Source: Neckera pumila
Taxonomy: Eukaryota > Streptophyta > Bryopsida > Hypnales > Neckeraceae
Reading direction: 5' to 3'
Length of the DNA stretch: 64,000 nt
Assembly (NCBI GenBank): GCA_963969595.1
Contig: OZ018410.1
Span: 37,243,413 to 37,307,412, forward strand
This document shows positions 1 to 10,670 of the stretch, one piece after another; position 1 is the first letter of the stretch, and the number at the start of each line of letters is the position of its first letter. A program made the translations under genes and the position numbers. A model generated the notes under the pieces. The model searched no databases, was not told where the DNA came from, and worked only from the letters and a program-made list of their open reading frames with translations.

Positions 1-93
1 AATTTTCATAATTTTATATAATATTTTATTGACAACAATTGGTGATGAATTTTTTTGATCCAATTGCATAGATACACATACACATCTTTCATA

Positions 94-654
94 TTCCCTC
101 CATCCCGCTAAAAAGCTTCCCCATGAAGGATTAACTACACTTTTAGTCTTTCTAATAGGGATACATGCATTCAAAAACTAACAATCCATCCTTTGGATCT
201 TTGCAAAATCTCCAACTTAGGCACCATCGTTTAGGCATCCAAAATCCATGCGGAAAGTACCATTTTTGACAAAATTTGTAAACGCTACCAGCTCCATTAT
301 TCTTGATGATTTAAATGTTGGTAGCAACATTGGGATTCTAGAAACATCTACTGCAACCTAAACATCCACAACAAAGATCCCTACACCACTTCAAGTACAA
401 TTCTCCAAAGTGTCGAAGTGGTCACCAAATCCATTGTACATACTACTATCTAAGGAAGCACAACAAGTTCAAAGTGTCTCATATGGGCAAGGCCAAAATT
501 TTTTGGCAAAGAATGCTCCCTAATTACTTGACTTGCCCCCACGAGGTTGTTCAGCACGGCCAACACTTACCCAACAATCAAAATCTAAAAATGGAGCTTT
601 TTAGTGGGACAAAAATTGTGCTTGATTTGGAGGTTTTAAGTGGGACAGAGGGAG
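94..654. mobile_element. Stowaway-like MITE nested in D1
   Basis: The left end reads TTCCCTCCATCCCGCTAAAA. The right end, reversed, reads CTCCCTCTGTCCCACTTAAA. This is the CTCCCTCCGT-type terminus known for plant Stowaway (Tc1/mariner-derived) MITEs. It is flanked by TA at 92-93 and 655-656. The opposite arm of the surrounding palindrome, near 1877-1885, carries the same flanking sequence with one TA and no insert. That is an empty site in cis. Confidence 0.75.
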
Positions 655-755
655 TATTAAAAAAAAAATACTTTAAGTAACAAAAATACAAGCTAAGAAG
701 AGTTAAATGTGAGACATCATATGACCAAAAATTGTGAAAGAGATATCTTTATATT

Positions 756-1687
756 TTAACCCCTAAAGGACCAAATGGCGTTTTTTTAGGAACATAGCAA
801 TTTTGGCTGGCTCACTATGAACGGAGTTTGTTTTTTTTTTCTTCAAAAATTTCACGCAACATTTGTCCGAGGAGTAGCTTTAAGGTCCAACAATTTTCAA
901 AACTTTTGACTACATAGTTAAAAAGTTATTGGATGGTATGTCATTTTCAACAGTTGGTGGGCAGCTAAAAAAATTCTGAAAAATCATTTTTTTTAAAAAT
1001 AAGAAATTTGAAGTTGGTTTTCTGGATTTATATATACGTATAAAGCTTTGAAACATTCTATTTTGATTTTTGAGATGAAAATTATGAGGTTTTCTAGTTT
1101 GCGCGCGGTTATGGATTCCTATTCTAAAATAAACTTTAAAGTCCTTCATTTAACTCAAATTTTAATGTTTTTTGAAAAAATTAAAAGCATAGGATGTATT
1201 TTGTTTATTAAAACATTACAATTTTTGGGATCGAAATTTTTCAATTCCATAATTAAACTCTTAACAATTTCGTGTTTTGAATCATTCTATACTTCTTTCT
1301 ACTTACAATTTTTTTCCTGTATGTTGTACAATTCCAAATGATCTGAAATTTTTTAAACATGTAGCCAACTTGCTTTGAAGAATAAATCCAAGGAGTAACC
1401 ACCATTTTGGACATTTTTTCATTTAAATGTGACCTTGTGAAGTGCAGCTGCCCGGTTTTTCGCAAGGCCCAAAAGAGGAGATTTATCAATTCAAATGCTA
1501 ATATCTTGCAATCCACAAAGTGAGAAATTCTAAGAAAAATTCTACATTTTCTTAAACAAGCTTACTACAAGATCCTACAATTATATGAGTCCAAAAATGT
1601 ATTTTTTCTAAATTTGGTACTTGTACTAGACATGACAGTTTTGGAGTGTTTTTGGTAAAAATATAGTCTCTGATTTTTAGGGGTTAA
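756..1687 (+). mobile_element. TTAA-flanked element E1 (CCCCTAAA termini)
   Basis: TTAA lies at 756-759 and 1684-1687. Inside it the left end reads CCCCTAAAGGACCAAATGG and the right end, reversed, CCCCTAAAAATCAGAG. It is about 930 bp long with no convincing coding capacity. The interior is homologous to 56593-57505 throughout: both share the AAAGCTTTGAA, ATTCTAAAATAAACTTT and TCTTGCAATCCACA segments. A related D element has an uninterrupted site with a single TTAA at 56229-56232 (ACATCTTAATTAGATTTTG). TTAA targets and C-rich termini recall piggyBac-type elements, but that assignment is inference. Confidence 0.75.
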
Positions 1688-2602
1688 CAAGATTTTGGCA
1701 AAGTGATTGTAATATCATGCTAAAATGTACATAATTAGTTATAGTGTTAGGGTTAGATAGTAAAGTCTCGTCAAAATATAAAGATGTCTATTTCAAAAAT
1801 TTTGGTCATATGACGCCTCACATTTAATTTTTTCTAGCTCGTATTTGGATTACTTAATAAGGTGTCTTTTTAATATGAAAGATGTGCATATGAATGTTTC
1901 CTACCTATCTATGCAATTCGATTAAAAAGAGTCATTACCAATTGTTCTCAATAAAATATTATATAAAATCATGAAAGTTGACTTCAAAAATTCACCAAAA
2001 ATGGAATTTTTCTTTTTTGAACTGAAATTTGGTATGCTTGATTGGAATTGCGCAAAGATTGAGTATTAATTAAGCAAGATGAAAAATTCCAATTCCTTTT
2101 CTATGCTATGCAAAAATCTTTGAATGGTTCAAATCAGCCAGTTGTAAGATTACAGCACCCAACTATATAGTGCCCTACCAAAAGTTCTTGCATTGCTTTT
2201 CTATTCCCATATAAACACCTCCCTTTTCAAATGCTATTTTTCACAATTTAAATGCACTTTTTGCATCGTTGCATTCCTATGTAGTCTTATCATGTAATGT
2301 AAACCAGCCCATTGTAGTTGGATGACCCATAGTGGACACCTAATGATCCCATGACAATTTTTTTGGCCACAATCAATGTTTAATCTGACACCAATGGAGT
2401 GATTAGTAACCTCATTAGGAACACCTGCTTTTTCAATGTAAATCATTGTAGGAAGTGACTTCTTATGGCCTTCTGAATTAGAAAGTATTGTGACCACTTT
2501 AGGTGATTAAGAAGAGCATATTGGATACAATTTTTGTTGGTTATGGAGTAGTCTACTAACTCTTTTGGACAGATCACTTCAAAAATCCGTAACAAATTCA
2601 TA

Positions 2603-2872
2603 CACTATAAGAATCCCCCCTTTTAGGTGACGAGCCCTAATTTTTAATGATGGATTTTAGGTGATGTCAATGTTGACAATCCAAAATTTTTATGTCAACA
2701 AAAACATACAATGTAACATGAATATGTACAATACAATATTTTTATGTCAACATTCATGTTACATTGGACATTTTTGTTGACATAAAAAATTTGGGTTGTC
2801 AACATTGACATCACTTAAAATCCGTTATAAAAAATTAGGGCGTGTCACCTAAAACGGGGGTTTCTTATAGTG
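2603..2872. mobile_element. CACTA-type MITE, copy 1
   Basis: The ends read CACTATAAGAA and TTCTTATAGTG, and nearly the whole 270-bp unit is an imperfect palindrome (TTTTAGGTGACGAGCCC on the left; GGGCGTGTCACCTAAAA on the right). The flanking triplet ATA at 2600-2602 is repeated at 2873-2875. A CACTA start and a 3-bp target duplication are the signature of the CACTA (En/Spm) superfamily. It is too short to code for anything. A close relative lies at 21176-21392. Confidence 0.85.
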
Positions 2873-3261
2873 ATACTTTGTTTGACAAATATAATCTCAA
2901 TTGCTCTCACTATTTTTCACACTTGTCTTCATATGGGAAAATATTTGAAAACTTTCATCATTGGCATGAGGATTAGAAATTTTGACCACAATGGGCTAGT
3001 TTATTTTATACCAAATTTCAACTTCAAAAAGCAAAATTCCATTTTTGGTGAAATTTTTCATTTTATTTTCATGGTTTTACGTGATCATTTATTAAGAAAT
3101 ATTTGTAATAAATGAATTTTTTGAATTCAATTGTGCCATTGCGGGAATACATAGAGAACATCCATACACACATGGTTTTTTCAAAAAGCATCTCTAAAAG
3201 GGTTTCACAATTCCTTCTAGGGAAGAGTTTAATATAATGTATTATATGACTTAACTTTGTA

Positions 3262-3528
3262 AAACAAAAGAGAAAATTTCAGTCCTCTACAAGGCTGAAT
3301 GGATGTATAAAAATGTGTATCTAAGGTAAATATCAACCAAAAATGTTGTCATGCAATCTGTAAGGTGAGCATTCAACTAAGGTGCCCCGTTGGAATTCTA
3401 AGTAAGGAAATTATTTATTACTATTATTATTTTTTAACTTTAATTTTAATTTTTTTAATTTTTTTCCACTATAATTGCACATTTGCCAAAACCTTAACGG
3501 CCCTCTACAAGGTTTAGATTTTTTGTAA
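3262..3528. mobile_element. Degraded family B MITE nested in D2
   Basis: The left side contains AAATTTCAGTCCTCTACAAGG and the right side, reversed, contains AAATCTAAACCTTGTAGAGG. This resembles the family B terminus CATTAGGAAAAATTTCAGCC seen cleanly at 45957-46255. The interior is AT-rich with a TAATTGCAC segment. The boundaries are approximate. Confidence 0.45.
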
Positions 3529-4309
3529 TGATAGATATCTTTATATTCTAAATATATTTTGATAATTGACCCTCACACTATAATTAATTTTGTACATTTG
3601 AGTATGATGGTACAATTACCTTGCCAAAATCTAGTTACAATAAAATAATATCTATTTTCCAAAATTAGGACATTGTCACTTCAACATTGAAATCTCTATA
3701 AAGAGAATTGTGAACCTTTTTTGGAGATGCTTATTGAAGGAAAAATGTGTGTATAGATGTTCCTTACATATTTTTGCAATTGAGTTAATAAAAAATTATT
3801 ACCAATGTTTTTTAATATATGATCACATAAAACCATAAAAATAAAATGAAAAAATTCACTAGAAATGGAATTTTTCTTTTTTGAAGTTGAAGATTGGTAT
3901 GCATGATCAAGACTACATACGAATGCAGAATTGCATCAAAATTGTGAAAAATAGCATTTGAAAATGGAAGTGTTTGTATGGAAAAAAAAAAGTAGTGCAA
4001 GAACTTTTGGTTGGGCACTCTACAATAGTGCAATAAGCCTCTTGCGGAGGTAAAGCTAAGGGTGAATGTAAAGAAAAAGATCCCTTGTTGTGCTTGATTA
4101 TTCTACTTCTCTACAGCTCTCTTCACTGATTTGTAGCCTCTGATTGCAAATATGAACTCAAGATTTGCAAATTTTATCATGCTTTGCAAATAAAGATTTC
4201 TAGTATTTTTCCAAGGATAAATTGAGGGGTAAAACGGCCTCTGCAAGCGGCTTGTTGAACTACTATAGACTCGACCCAAATAAGCCCCTTGTATTTCCAC
4301 TGTCATTGG

Positions 4310-4515
4310 CAGGTGTGTCTTATGTTGTTGCCATAGTAAAGGTAAAAGTGATTTTCTAATTTTTTAATTCATAAATAAAAACTTCAAAGTTCAATTGCTG
4401 GCGTAAATTAGAACGTGCACCCCACCTCACATAGGGCTTCCAACAATACCAAGAACGCAACTAGGAGACACACAATTTTGAAAATCTCATTGAAACAAAC
4501 AAAATAAAACAAAAC
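4310..4515 (+). repeat. Diverged relic of repeat family F
   Basis: The order of landmarks follows the better copies at 45428-45850 and 47600-48053: AAAGGTAAAAGTGATTTT, then TTCATAAATAAAAACTT, a GCACCCC stretch, ACCAAGAACGC, and an AAAC-rich end (AAACAAACAAAATAAAAC). It lacks the GGTTCCACTCC minisatellite. Boundaries are approximate. Confidence 0.5.
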
Positions 4516-4533
4516 AAATATCCTAATTTTATA

Positions 4534-4616
4534 CTACCTTTGTTTCTAGACAAGAAATCTGTATTTTTTTTGTAAAATATGAAAGAAATACGGATCTTTT
4601 TCAGAAACAAAGGGAG
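4534..4616. mobile_element. Short Stowaway-like MITE (83 bp)
   Basis: The ends read CTACCTTTGTTTCT and, reversed, CTCCCTTTGTTTCT. They are flanked by TA at 4532-4533 and 4617-4618. The inner sequence continues as an inverted repeat (CTGTATTT / AAATACGG), so the unit folds into one hairpin. Confidence 0.75.
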
Positions 4617-4619
4617 TAT

Positions 4620-5600
4620 ATAGATTTGGATGTTCATCAAAATTTGATATACAAAGTGCATTTAATCTCCAAGCAATATTTGAGAAGTTTTTTGAGTTTT
4701 ATTGACTATTTTCTTGCAATTTCCAAAATGAATAGATTTTGAAAGTAGAAATTTTGATCAGTTATTTTTTCTATTATTTTTATTGAAATTAGAAGTTTTA
4801 CATGACTTTTCACCTACTTTTTGTTGATTTTTTAAAACTGATATGGATTTTTTCCCAATTCTACCAACTAGTTGTGAATTAGCCACCGGCTCTTTCCAAA
4901 CATAGCCTCCAAGAGCACCATCAATGAGCTGTTGTAATAACCACTACAACATAAAACTTCTATGTTAATAAGATCAATTGCTAGATTCAAAAAGTGGACC
5001 TCATTATAAGAACAATACCTTGTTTTTTGGTTTCAGGCACTCCAAATTAAAGAAGAACTAAAGCCTTTGAGGATGGGAATTATTTTGTTTTTCTAGCAAT
5101 TGTACACCCTACTATATAACTTCATCAACCAATGACATCTCTGAAAAAAATTAGGGCATCAAATGTTCTTCTTCCTATCAGGATTAGATTACTAGGATAA
5201 ACCACTTGGATGATGTGGCAAGTAGTAGAGCAATTCCTATGATAAGAAGATGTAGGCTTTCTAGTGACTCTTTATTTCCGCTATTCACTATCATCAATCT
5301 AAGTCTCTATTGATGATGCTTGTAGAGCATGCCAATTATCCTTGATGTGGTCTTTAAAAATAGGAATTTCAATGCCTTGCAACAATTAGGGATAAATGGA
5401 ACCACAATCCATCCCTCTATAATGGCAGTGCATAATTTGGAGGTCCTTCTAACTGCAATATATACTTGATTTTATGGGCTTTAAAAATGTTTGCAAAATC
5501 AAAATATTTTGCCACTTGTTACAAATGGTTCCCTTTTTGGTAGGTGAACCTCAAGTCAATATTTACTTTCATCACCTACAGACAAAAAGATCAACCTTTT
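4620..5600. other. Gene-free AT-rich stretch
   Basis: I see no supportable gene, RNA or transposon here. Reading frames are short and have no recognisable product. Confidence 0.5.
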
Positions 5601-5603
5601 CAT

Positions 5604-5923
5604 CATTAGGAAAAATTTTAGGCCTCGGGAGGGCCATTAAGCATTCATTTTTCGGTGTGCAAGTACAAACTTTAAATTTTTTTATTTTTTTATATTTTTT
5701 TTTGAAAAAAATTATAAAATATAAAAAATATAAAAAATATAAAAAACATAAAAAATATTGAAAAAATAATATAACTTGATGTGGCGCTGATGTAGCACTA
5801 TTAGTACCACATTAGCACTCAAACTAAAAAATAATAAAAAATGAAAATGATTTTATTTCTTCTTTAATTGCATCGGGGGGTTCAAAACTCCCAACCTTCC
5901 CAAAGCCTAAAATTTTCCTAATG
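5604..5923. mobile_element. Family B MITE, copy 1
   Basis: The ends read CATTAGGAAAAATTTTAGGCC and, reversed, CATTAGGAAAATTTTAGGC. The triplet CAT flanks both sides (5601-5603 and 5924-5926), which fits a 3-bp target duplication. The centre carries GATGTGGCGC and TAGTACCACATTAGC, the counterpart of the GTGGCAC/GTGCCAC core in other copies. A run of ATAAAAAAT units at about 5710-5760 is internal. Confidence 0.65.
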
Positions 5924-6509
5924 CATCACAGCATATAACAAAGGCTAAGCTTTTACAGATAAGGAGGACTACCTTTTGGGACTTCCTCACCAATCTCTAA
6001 ACTCTACTTTCTATATATGCTCTACAAATTCAATTTAGATTTTCCTTACAGTGTTCCCCTAAAGTGTCATTAAACCATCCCTATATTGAATTGTGGTTGG
6101 TAAGCTGCTAATTGTCCTAAATTTTGGTGTCAAAACCAAGGCAGTTTTTTTAGAGTGTGGTTCAAGGTGCCCTAGGGAGTTCTACTTTTGAATACTAATA
6201 GAAATTAGATGCCCTATCCTATTTTATCTATTTTTTTTCTTAAATTCATGTTCTAAGTGTTTCCACCATATGCGTTGTGGACACGAGGAAGAGAGTGAGA
6301 GACGGGCAAGGGCGGGAAAAGTTTAACAGTGACTGCCCCTGCCCGAGCCCAGCCTTCGTCTTCGCCAACCACAGAGCAGCGAATTGACGCCACAGCTAGC
6401 AATCGTGAAGCTCGAGGTTGATCGACCGAAGGGGCATCCCGAGCAACCTGCATCTGCTTTTGCATTTGCAGCTTTCTTCACACCCGGAGGCATCAGGTGC
6501 AATTTCACC

Positions 6510-7803
6510 ATGTTTTTGAGGCGCTTCGGGCCCCTTCTGGCGTCCGCCACCAAGGGCAGCACCGGCATCGTGGGCCTGGGCGTGGTCCCCAACGCCCGGG
6601 AGGTGCTCATCTCGCTGTACCAGCAGACGCTTCAAGCTGTGAAGCCCATTCCCGAGTCGGCGCAGTACCGAAAGTCCGTGGAAGCACTCACCCAGCACAG
6701 GCTCAAGGTAGATTCCACTTTCTCCTCGTTCTGGTGGTGTAGGGTTTCGACGTGAGGAGGAGTTCTAGGGTTGAGTGATTGTTCACGTTTTGGGAAATGG
6801 GGGGAATGGATAACCAATGGGAGTGTTTTGATACCCCTATTTTGCATTTTTGTGATTTAGGGTTTCGGGATCTCTTTGAGTTTCCCGCATTTGCAGATGT
6901 CGACGTGTTTTGGGATTGTACCTGTGCTATTTCAACTTCGTAGGTTCATGCATGATAAGGAAAAATGAGTGCATATTGATACCGATTGTAATGTGTTTGT
7001 ATCCGTATTTTGGTCCTTGGAGCGCTCGTCTAGCACGGGCTCAATGACGCGTCCACTTTCTCCCCGTTCTTGTGATGTAGGGTTTTGCGGTTTAGATTTC
7101 GACGTGGGGGAGGAGTTCGAGGATGGAGTGATTGTGCAATTTCTTCCTATTTGGAAAATGGGGGGAATTGGTACTAATGGGAGTGTTTTGATACCAGTAT
7201 TTTCCATTTTTGTGATTTAGGGTTTCGGGATCTGTTTGAGTGGCTTGCATTGCCGATTTCGTTGTGTGGAGGATTGCCAGGACTCCAGTGCTAGATCAAT
7301 TTTTTAGGTTAATGCATGTTGAGGAAAAATGAATGCATCGATACCAATTGCATTGTGTTTGTATTCCGTATTATGGTCCGTGGAAGCGCTCATCTAGCAC
7401 AGGTTCAAGGTCGATTTCTCATTCTTCCCATTTAAAAAAATTAGGGTTTCAGAATCTCGATGAGTTTTCCGCATTTAAGTGTGGAGAATTTCTAGGTTTC
7501 GAGTGCTTGTTCAATTTCTCTCGTTCATGCATGATGTCGAAAATGGGGTGAATCGGTACCAATGGTAATGTATTTGTATCCCTATTTTAGGTCTGTCAAG
7601 AAGAAGAAGATTGGGAGAACATTGAGAAGAAGATCCAGTGTGGGCAAGTGGAGGAGTTGATTGTGCAAGCCAAGGATGAGCTGCAGCTTATCCCAAAGAT
7701 GGCGGAGTGGAAGCCCTGGGAGGTTCCTGAGGGTTACAAGGTAGAGGTCATTGAGGATGATGACTCAATTCCATCGCATGTGCCCACTCATACACAGCGG
7801 TAG
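6510..7803 (+). CDS. NDUFA5: NADH dehydrogenase (ubiquinone) 1 alpha subcomplex subunit 5 (complex I B13 subunit)
   Basis: Accessory subunit of mitochondrial respiratory complex I, on the matrix side of the peripheral arm. Two exons: 6510-6707 (66 codons) and 7591-7803 (70 codons plus TAG), joined in phase 0 by a GT-AG intron. The N-terminus MFLRRFGPLL, the motif GLGVVPNAREVL, the segment VEALTQHRLK and, after the intron, EEEDWENIEKK with GQVEELIVQAKDEL and EWKPWEVPEGY follow plant NDUFA5 proteins closely. The start is chosen because the plant family also begins MFLR. The product is 136 residues, ending PSHVPTHTQR. As I recall the Arabidopsis protein, it continues about 30 residues further; no such extension was found downstream. 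The coding exons are markedly more GC-rich than the surroundings. The intron is unusual (see the repeat entry). Confidence 0.92.
6674..7590 (+). repeat. Tandem triplication forming the NDUFA5 intron
   Basis: Three head-to-tail diverged units: 6674-7012, 7013-7375 and 7376-7590 (the last internally shortened). Shared landmarks in order are GTGGAAGCACTCACCCAGCA-like sequence, a CACTTTCTCC stretch, GGGTTTCG, GGAAATGGGG, GGGAGTGTTTTGATACC, GATTTAGGGTTTCGGGATCT, TTCATGCATGA and TTTGTATCC. Unit 1 begins inside exon 1, so units 2 and 3 carry decayed copies of the last 30 or so coding bases (TTGGAGCGCTCGTCTAGCAC; GTGGAAGCGCTCATCTAGCA) within the intron. The unit end coincides with the true 3' splice site. 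Confidence 0.88.
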
Positions 7804-8706
7804 ATCTTCTTGTTAATTCGGCTCTTCACGTGTTGATCGACCATTTAATGAAAACACGGCCTTTGTAACCCTGTCTCCGTTGAGATCATCCTCTTACTGT
7901 CCTTTATTTCTAGATCCTTTCGGAGTAGAATAATGTTCATTTTGAAGCGAAATTTTGCAGAACCGTTCTCAACATTTAAATCTCACTTGGGAGCTCATTT
8001 TTACTGCAAGTTATGATTCATCCGTCCGTTATACTGTAGGTCTTCTGCTTAGTTTAATATTTTGTCACGGTCAATATAGTAGGTTCTGCATTTCGTGGAA
8101 AACACTTATACTATTGTGATGATGATTTGCTGGTAACCATTTAGTTCTGGGCTAGGGTTTAGGGTTCATTGAATTTCGATATGCAGCATTCTTGAGATCC
8201 TCTTGACCACTGTTTTCACTGCTCTTGAAGCAGTGTTTGGTTCTAACCAATACGGGTGCTGTTCTTGTATATGTGATTATTCGATATTAAGAGTCAGCAG
8301 GCGACTTCAGATTGTGTTGCATGTTATTAGAAACCCCTTGTTGGACTCTTTGTAGTCACCAATGTGCAATTATGCTATTTCCTTTTTGAGGGTAGAGTCG
8401 TTTGCGATCTCTTGCACTTGGTTTTCTGCCAGCTTCCGTCTCTTTCCCTGCTATTTTGCTTCGATTGCTTCGATCGTTAGTTTACAACTTTTGACTTTGC
8501 CAGTTGGAAAGAAAGAAATGTATTTTATAAAATTGAAATGGACTACAGTAGGTTCTAAACCCACCCATCTAAAAGCCTAACGTCTAAAAACCATTTTACA
8601 ATTTTGGAATGAAAGGATGTACTTCATGCAAATGCAGAAAACTCACCCATACTTATATCAATAAATTCCATATTGATCACCTTAAACCCCAAATGATCAA
8701 CAATAA
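7804..8706. other. NDUFA5 3' flank, nothing further recognised
   Basis: This should contain the 3' untranslated region. No second gene, RNA gene or mobile element is supported. GGGTTTAGGG at about 8155 is an isolated telomere-like word, not an array. Confidence 0.5.
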
Positions 8707-9114
8707 GGTAGAATGCTCTAAAAGCGACCACTTAAGGGCTGGTCCGCCTTTTTCTTAGGTTTGTATGATTAGAAATATTTTTCACTAATTTTTCAGAGAA
8801 AGGAAAATGGATGAAGAATGTAATCCAAGTGGTTTCATATTTTCTGAAGCATTTTTGAATTAGTTATGAATTTCCTAAGATTTCTGTTGTAGGTACCTAT
8901 TTGTGACCCTAGGTCTCCCAAAATGCATCCACTTACAACTCCTAAAGTGATTTGAAGAAATCAAGGCCAATGACTGGCTCTTGCAATAAAGAATATTTTT
9001 GGGGGGGATTTAATCAATGACTAAAGTGGTCCATTTAAAGACCAACTCATATCTATTCAGTACCATTTTGTAGGGTTGATTTGAAGAAGCTGGTCGCTTT
9101 TAGAGCATCCTACC
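8707..9114. mobile_element. MITE-like element, family G, copy 1
   Basis: Terminal inverted repeats of about 25 bp: GGTAGAATGCTCTAAAAGCG on the left, and reversed on the right GGTAGGATGCTCTAAAAGCG. The interior is AT-rich and non-coding. I could not define a target-site duplication. A weaker relative appears to span about 9983-10670. Confidence 0.6.
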
Positions 9115-9118
9115 CTAT

Positions 9119-9342
9119 GTGTTTCTAATGGATGAAAATGTGGAGCCACACCACATTTCCATGTGGAGTACAATTGCAATGTGTAGCGCTCTCATTTTTG
9201 AACAATCCTTCTTTCTTAGGTCAAACAATATGTGTCTAATGGATGAAAATGTGGAGCCACACACCACATTTCCATGTGGAGTACAATTGCAATGTACAAC
9301 GCTCTCATTTTTGAACAATCCTTCTCTCTTAGGTCAAAGGCT
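9119..9342 (+). repeat. 112-bp tandem duplication
   Basis: Two copies, starting at 9119 and 9231, share TAATGGATGAAAATGTGGAG, CCACATTTCCATGTGG, GTACAATTGCAATGT and CTCATTTTTGAACAATCCTT with few differences. The palindrome CCACATTTCCATGTGG is within each unit. No coding function is seen. Confidence 0.85.
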
Positions 9343-9982
9343 TCTTGAGTTCTTGTATGTTCAAATGTCAAAGACTTCTTTATGAGTAGTATTGACCTTT
9401 GCCTTGTTCATGCCAAAAAGTGTTTTTTAGAATAAAAACAATGGGTCTACTATTCTAGTTGAAACATATAGTATCAATGGATCCCATTTTTGAAAGACAA
9501 TCAAACATTATATTTTGAAAGCATGGTTATTTCTAATATTTGTATATCCAATGTTGTTGAGGTGTTCATAAATATGATAGCTTGCAGTCAAATGCAGACA
9601 TGCAATTGAAATGACACAAGTATTTTGTTGCATATTAGAACCCTTTAATATTGTTGCGAAAACACAAATTTGAAACATTCAAGTAACTAAACTTGAATTT
9701 GAAGAAAGTAAATTAACTTCTAGATGTATTGGTTCATCTCTCAATTTGAAATTTTATAAACATGTATCAACATCTTGGAGAATTAACTCTTGTATTGATT
9801 TATTAACAAAATTTGTAGATATTGAATTTTTTATTACATTTGTATGCTTGGATTTCCAATTGCTATTACTAATATTTATAAATAAAATTTGAAATAAAAA
9901 ATAAAAAATTTCTTCTACAATTAATAGAATCCAAAATATCAAATGACAATTTTAGAGTGATTTCTTTTGCAATGGATTTGTA

Positions 9983-10670
9983 ACTAAGATAGAACCACCT
10001 ACAATCGACCACTTAAGCGATTTTGCACATAGTCTAAAGCAATATAAGGCCATATAGAAAGATAGAATCGCGGATTGACACCTTTTTGGTAAATTTATGC
10101 CTTGAATTGAAATTACTATAAGTTTTGGAAGCCAAAAGTTGGTTTGGATTTATATCCAATGAAAAGAGCTTTCCATAATTGCTCATTCAAAGACTACTTT
10201 GGTTCTCTAAACCAAAGGCATGTCTCATGACATTGATGGTCAAAAGATGGTTAGAAACCAAAAAATAATGGTTAGAAATCAATTTGTCTCTCTGTTGAAT
10301 TTCCCAATACCTATAGATTGCCCTCAGGGTCCTGGTCGGGAATAGATTAAGTTAAAAATGTTCAAAGTCAAAAAATCCAATCCCACAATGTGCTGAAAAA
10401 TTTGTTTTTTTCACTTTAAACATAGATATCTTGCAATCTGTGCGGTCAAAAATTTTGAAATTTTTTCCAGACATTCTCATACTAGTTAGGTGTAAGATCC
10501 TCCGGTTAGATGTGCGAAAAAAAACATTTTTAATATTTTTTCACTCTTTGCTAAAAAAAATGGCAGTTTTGGGTGTTTTTGACAGAAAAAAGACCTTGGG
10601 CCTTTAGGAATTAAGGAGGTGGTCCATTTTAGAGCTTGAGCAGTTGTAGAACCTCCTACCTTGGTTTGAA
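9983..10670. mobile_element. Probable family G relic containing a truncated TTAA-type element
   Basis: The left side, AGAACCACCTACAATCGACC, is loosely inverted at 10645-10670 (GTTGTAGAACCTCC). Within it, about 10360-10614 matches one end of the element at 31690-32576: shared words are ATATCTTGCAATCTGTG, CATTCTCATACTAGTTAG, TTAGGTGTAAGATCCT and ATTTTTTCACT. That part ends CCTTTAGGAA then TTAA at 10611-10614. Its other end is missing. Confidence 0.45.

Larger units (their letters stand above)
1..2090. mobile_element. Fold-back element D1, left end outside the window, with two later insertions
   Basis: Bases 1-93 plus 657-755 are the inverted complement of roughly 1690-2000. For example the stretch around 12-50 (TATAATATTTTATTGA) reappears reversed near 1950-1970, and the segment with ATATGACCAAAA near 720 reappears reversed near 1800. 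Related arms occur at 2168-4025, 43752-44629 and 55945-56592. Two insertions split the palindrome: a Stowaway-like MITE at 94-654 and a TTAA-flanked element at 756-1687. No transposase reading frame is visible. The order of events is inferred from nesting. Confidence 0.7.
2168..4025. mobile_element. Fold-back element D2 with nested MITEs
   Basis: The left end, AGTGCCCTACCAAAAGTTCT, is matched in reverse near 4000-4022 (AGAACTTTTGGTTGGGCACT). Further in, 3000-3090 (ACCAAATTTCAACTTCAAAA, then a TTTTGGTGAA segment) is matched in reverse near 3820-3900. The arms belong to the same family as D1, D3 and D4. A CACTA-type MITE (2603-2872) and a probable family B copy (about 3262-3528) have inserted. 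Sequence at about 2296-2602 is unassigned and also appears inserted. No transposase is visible. Confidence 0.6.

Noticed and set aside
6253..6850. Several antisense frames over NDUFA5 exon 1
   Set aside because: They are shadows of the GC-rich exon on the opposite strand, with no recognisable product.
9119..9342. CRISPR-like array
   Set aside because: There are only two tandem units with no spacers, in eukaryotic nuclear DNA. It is a plain duplication.
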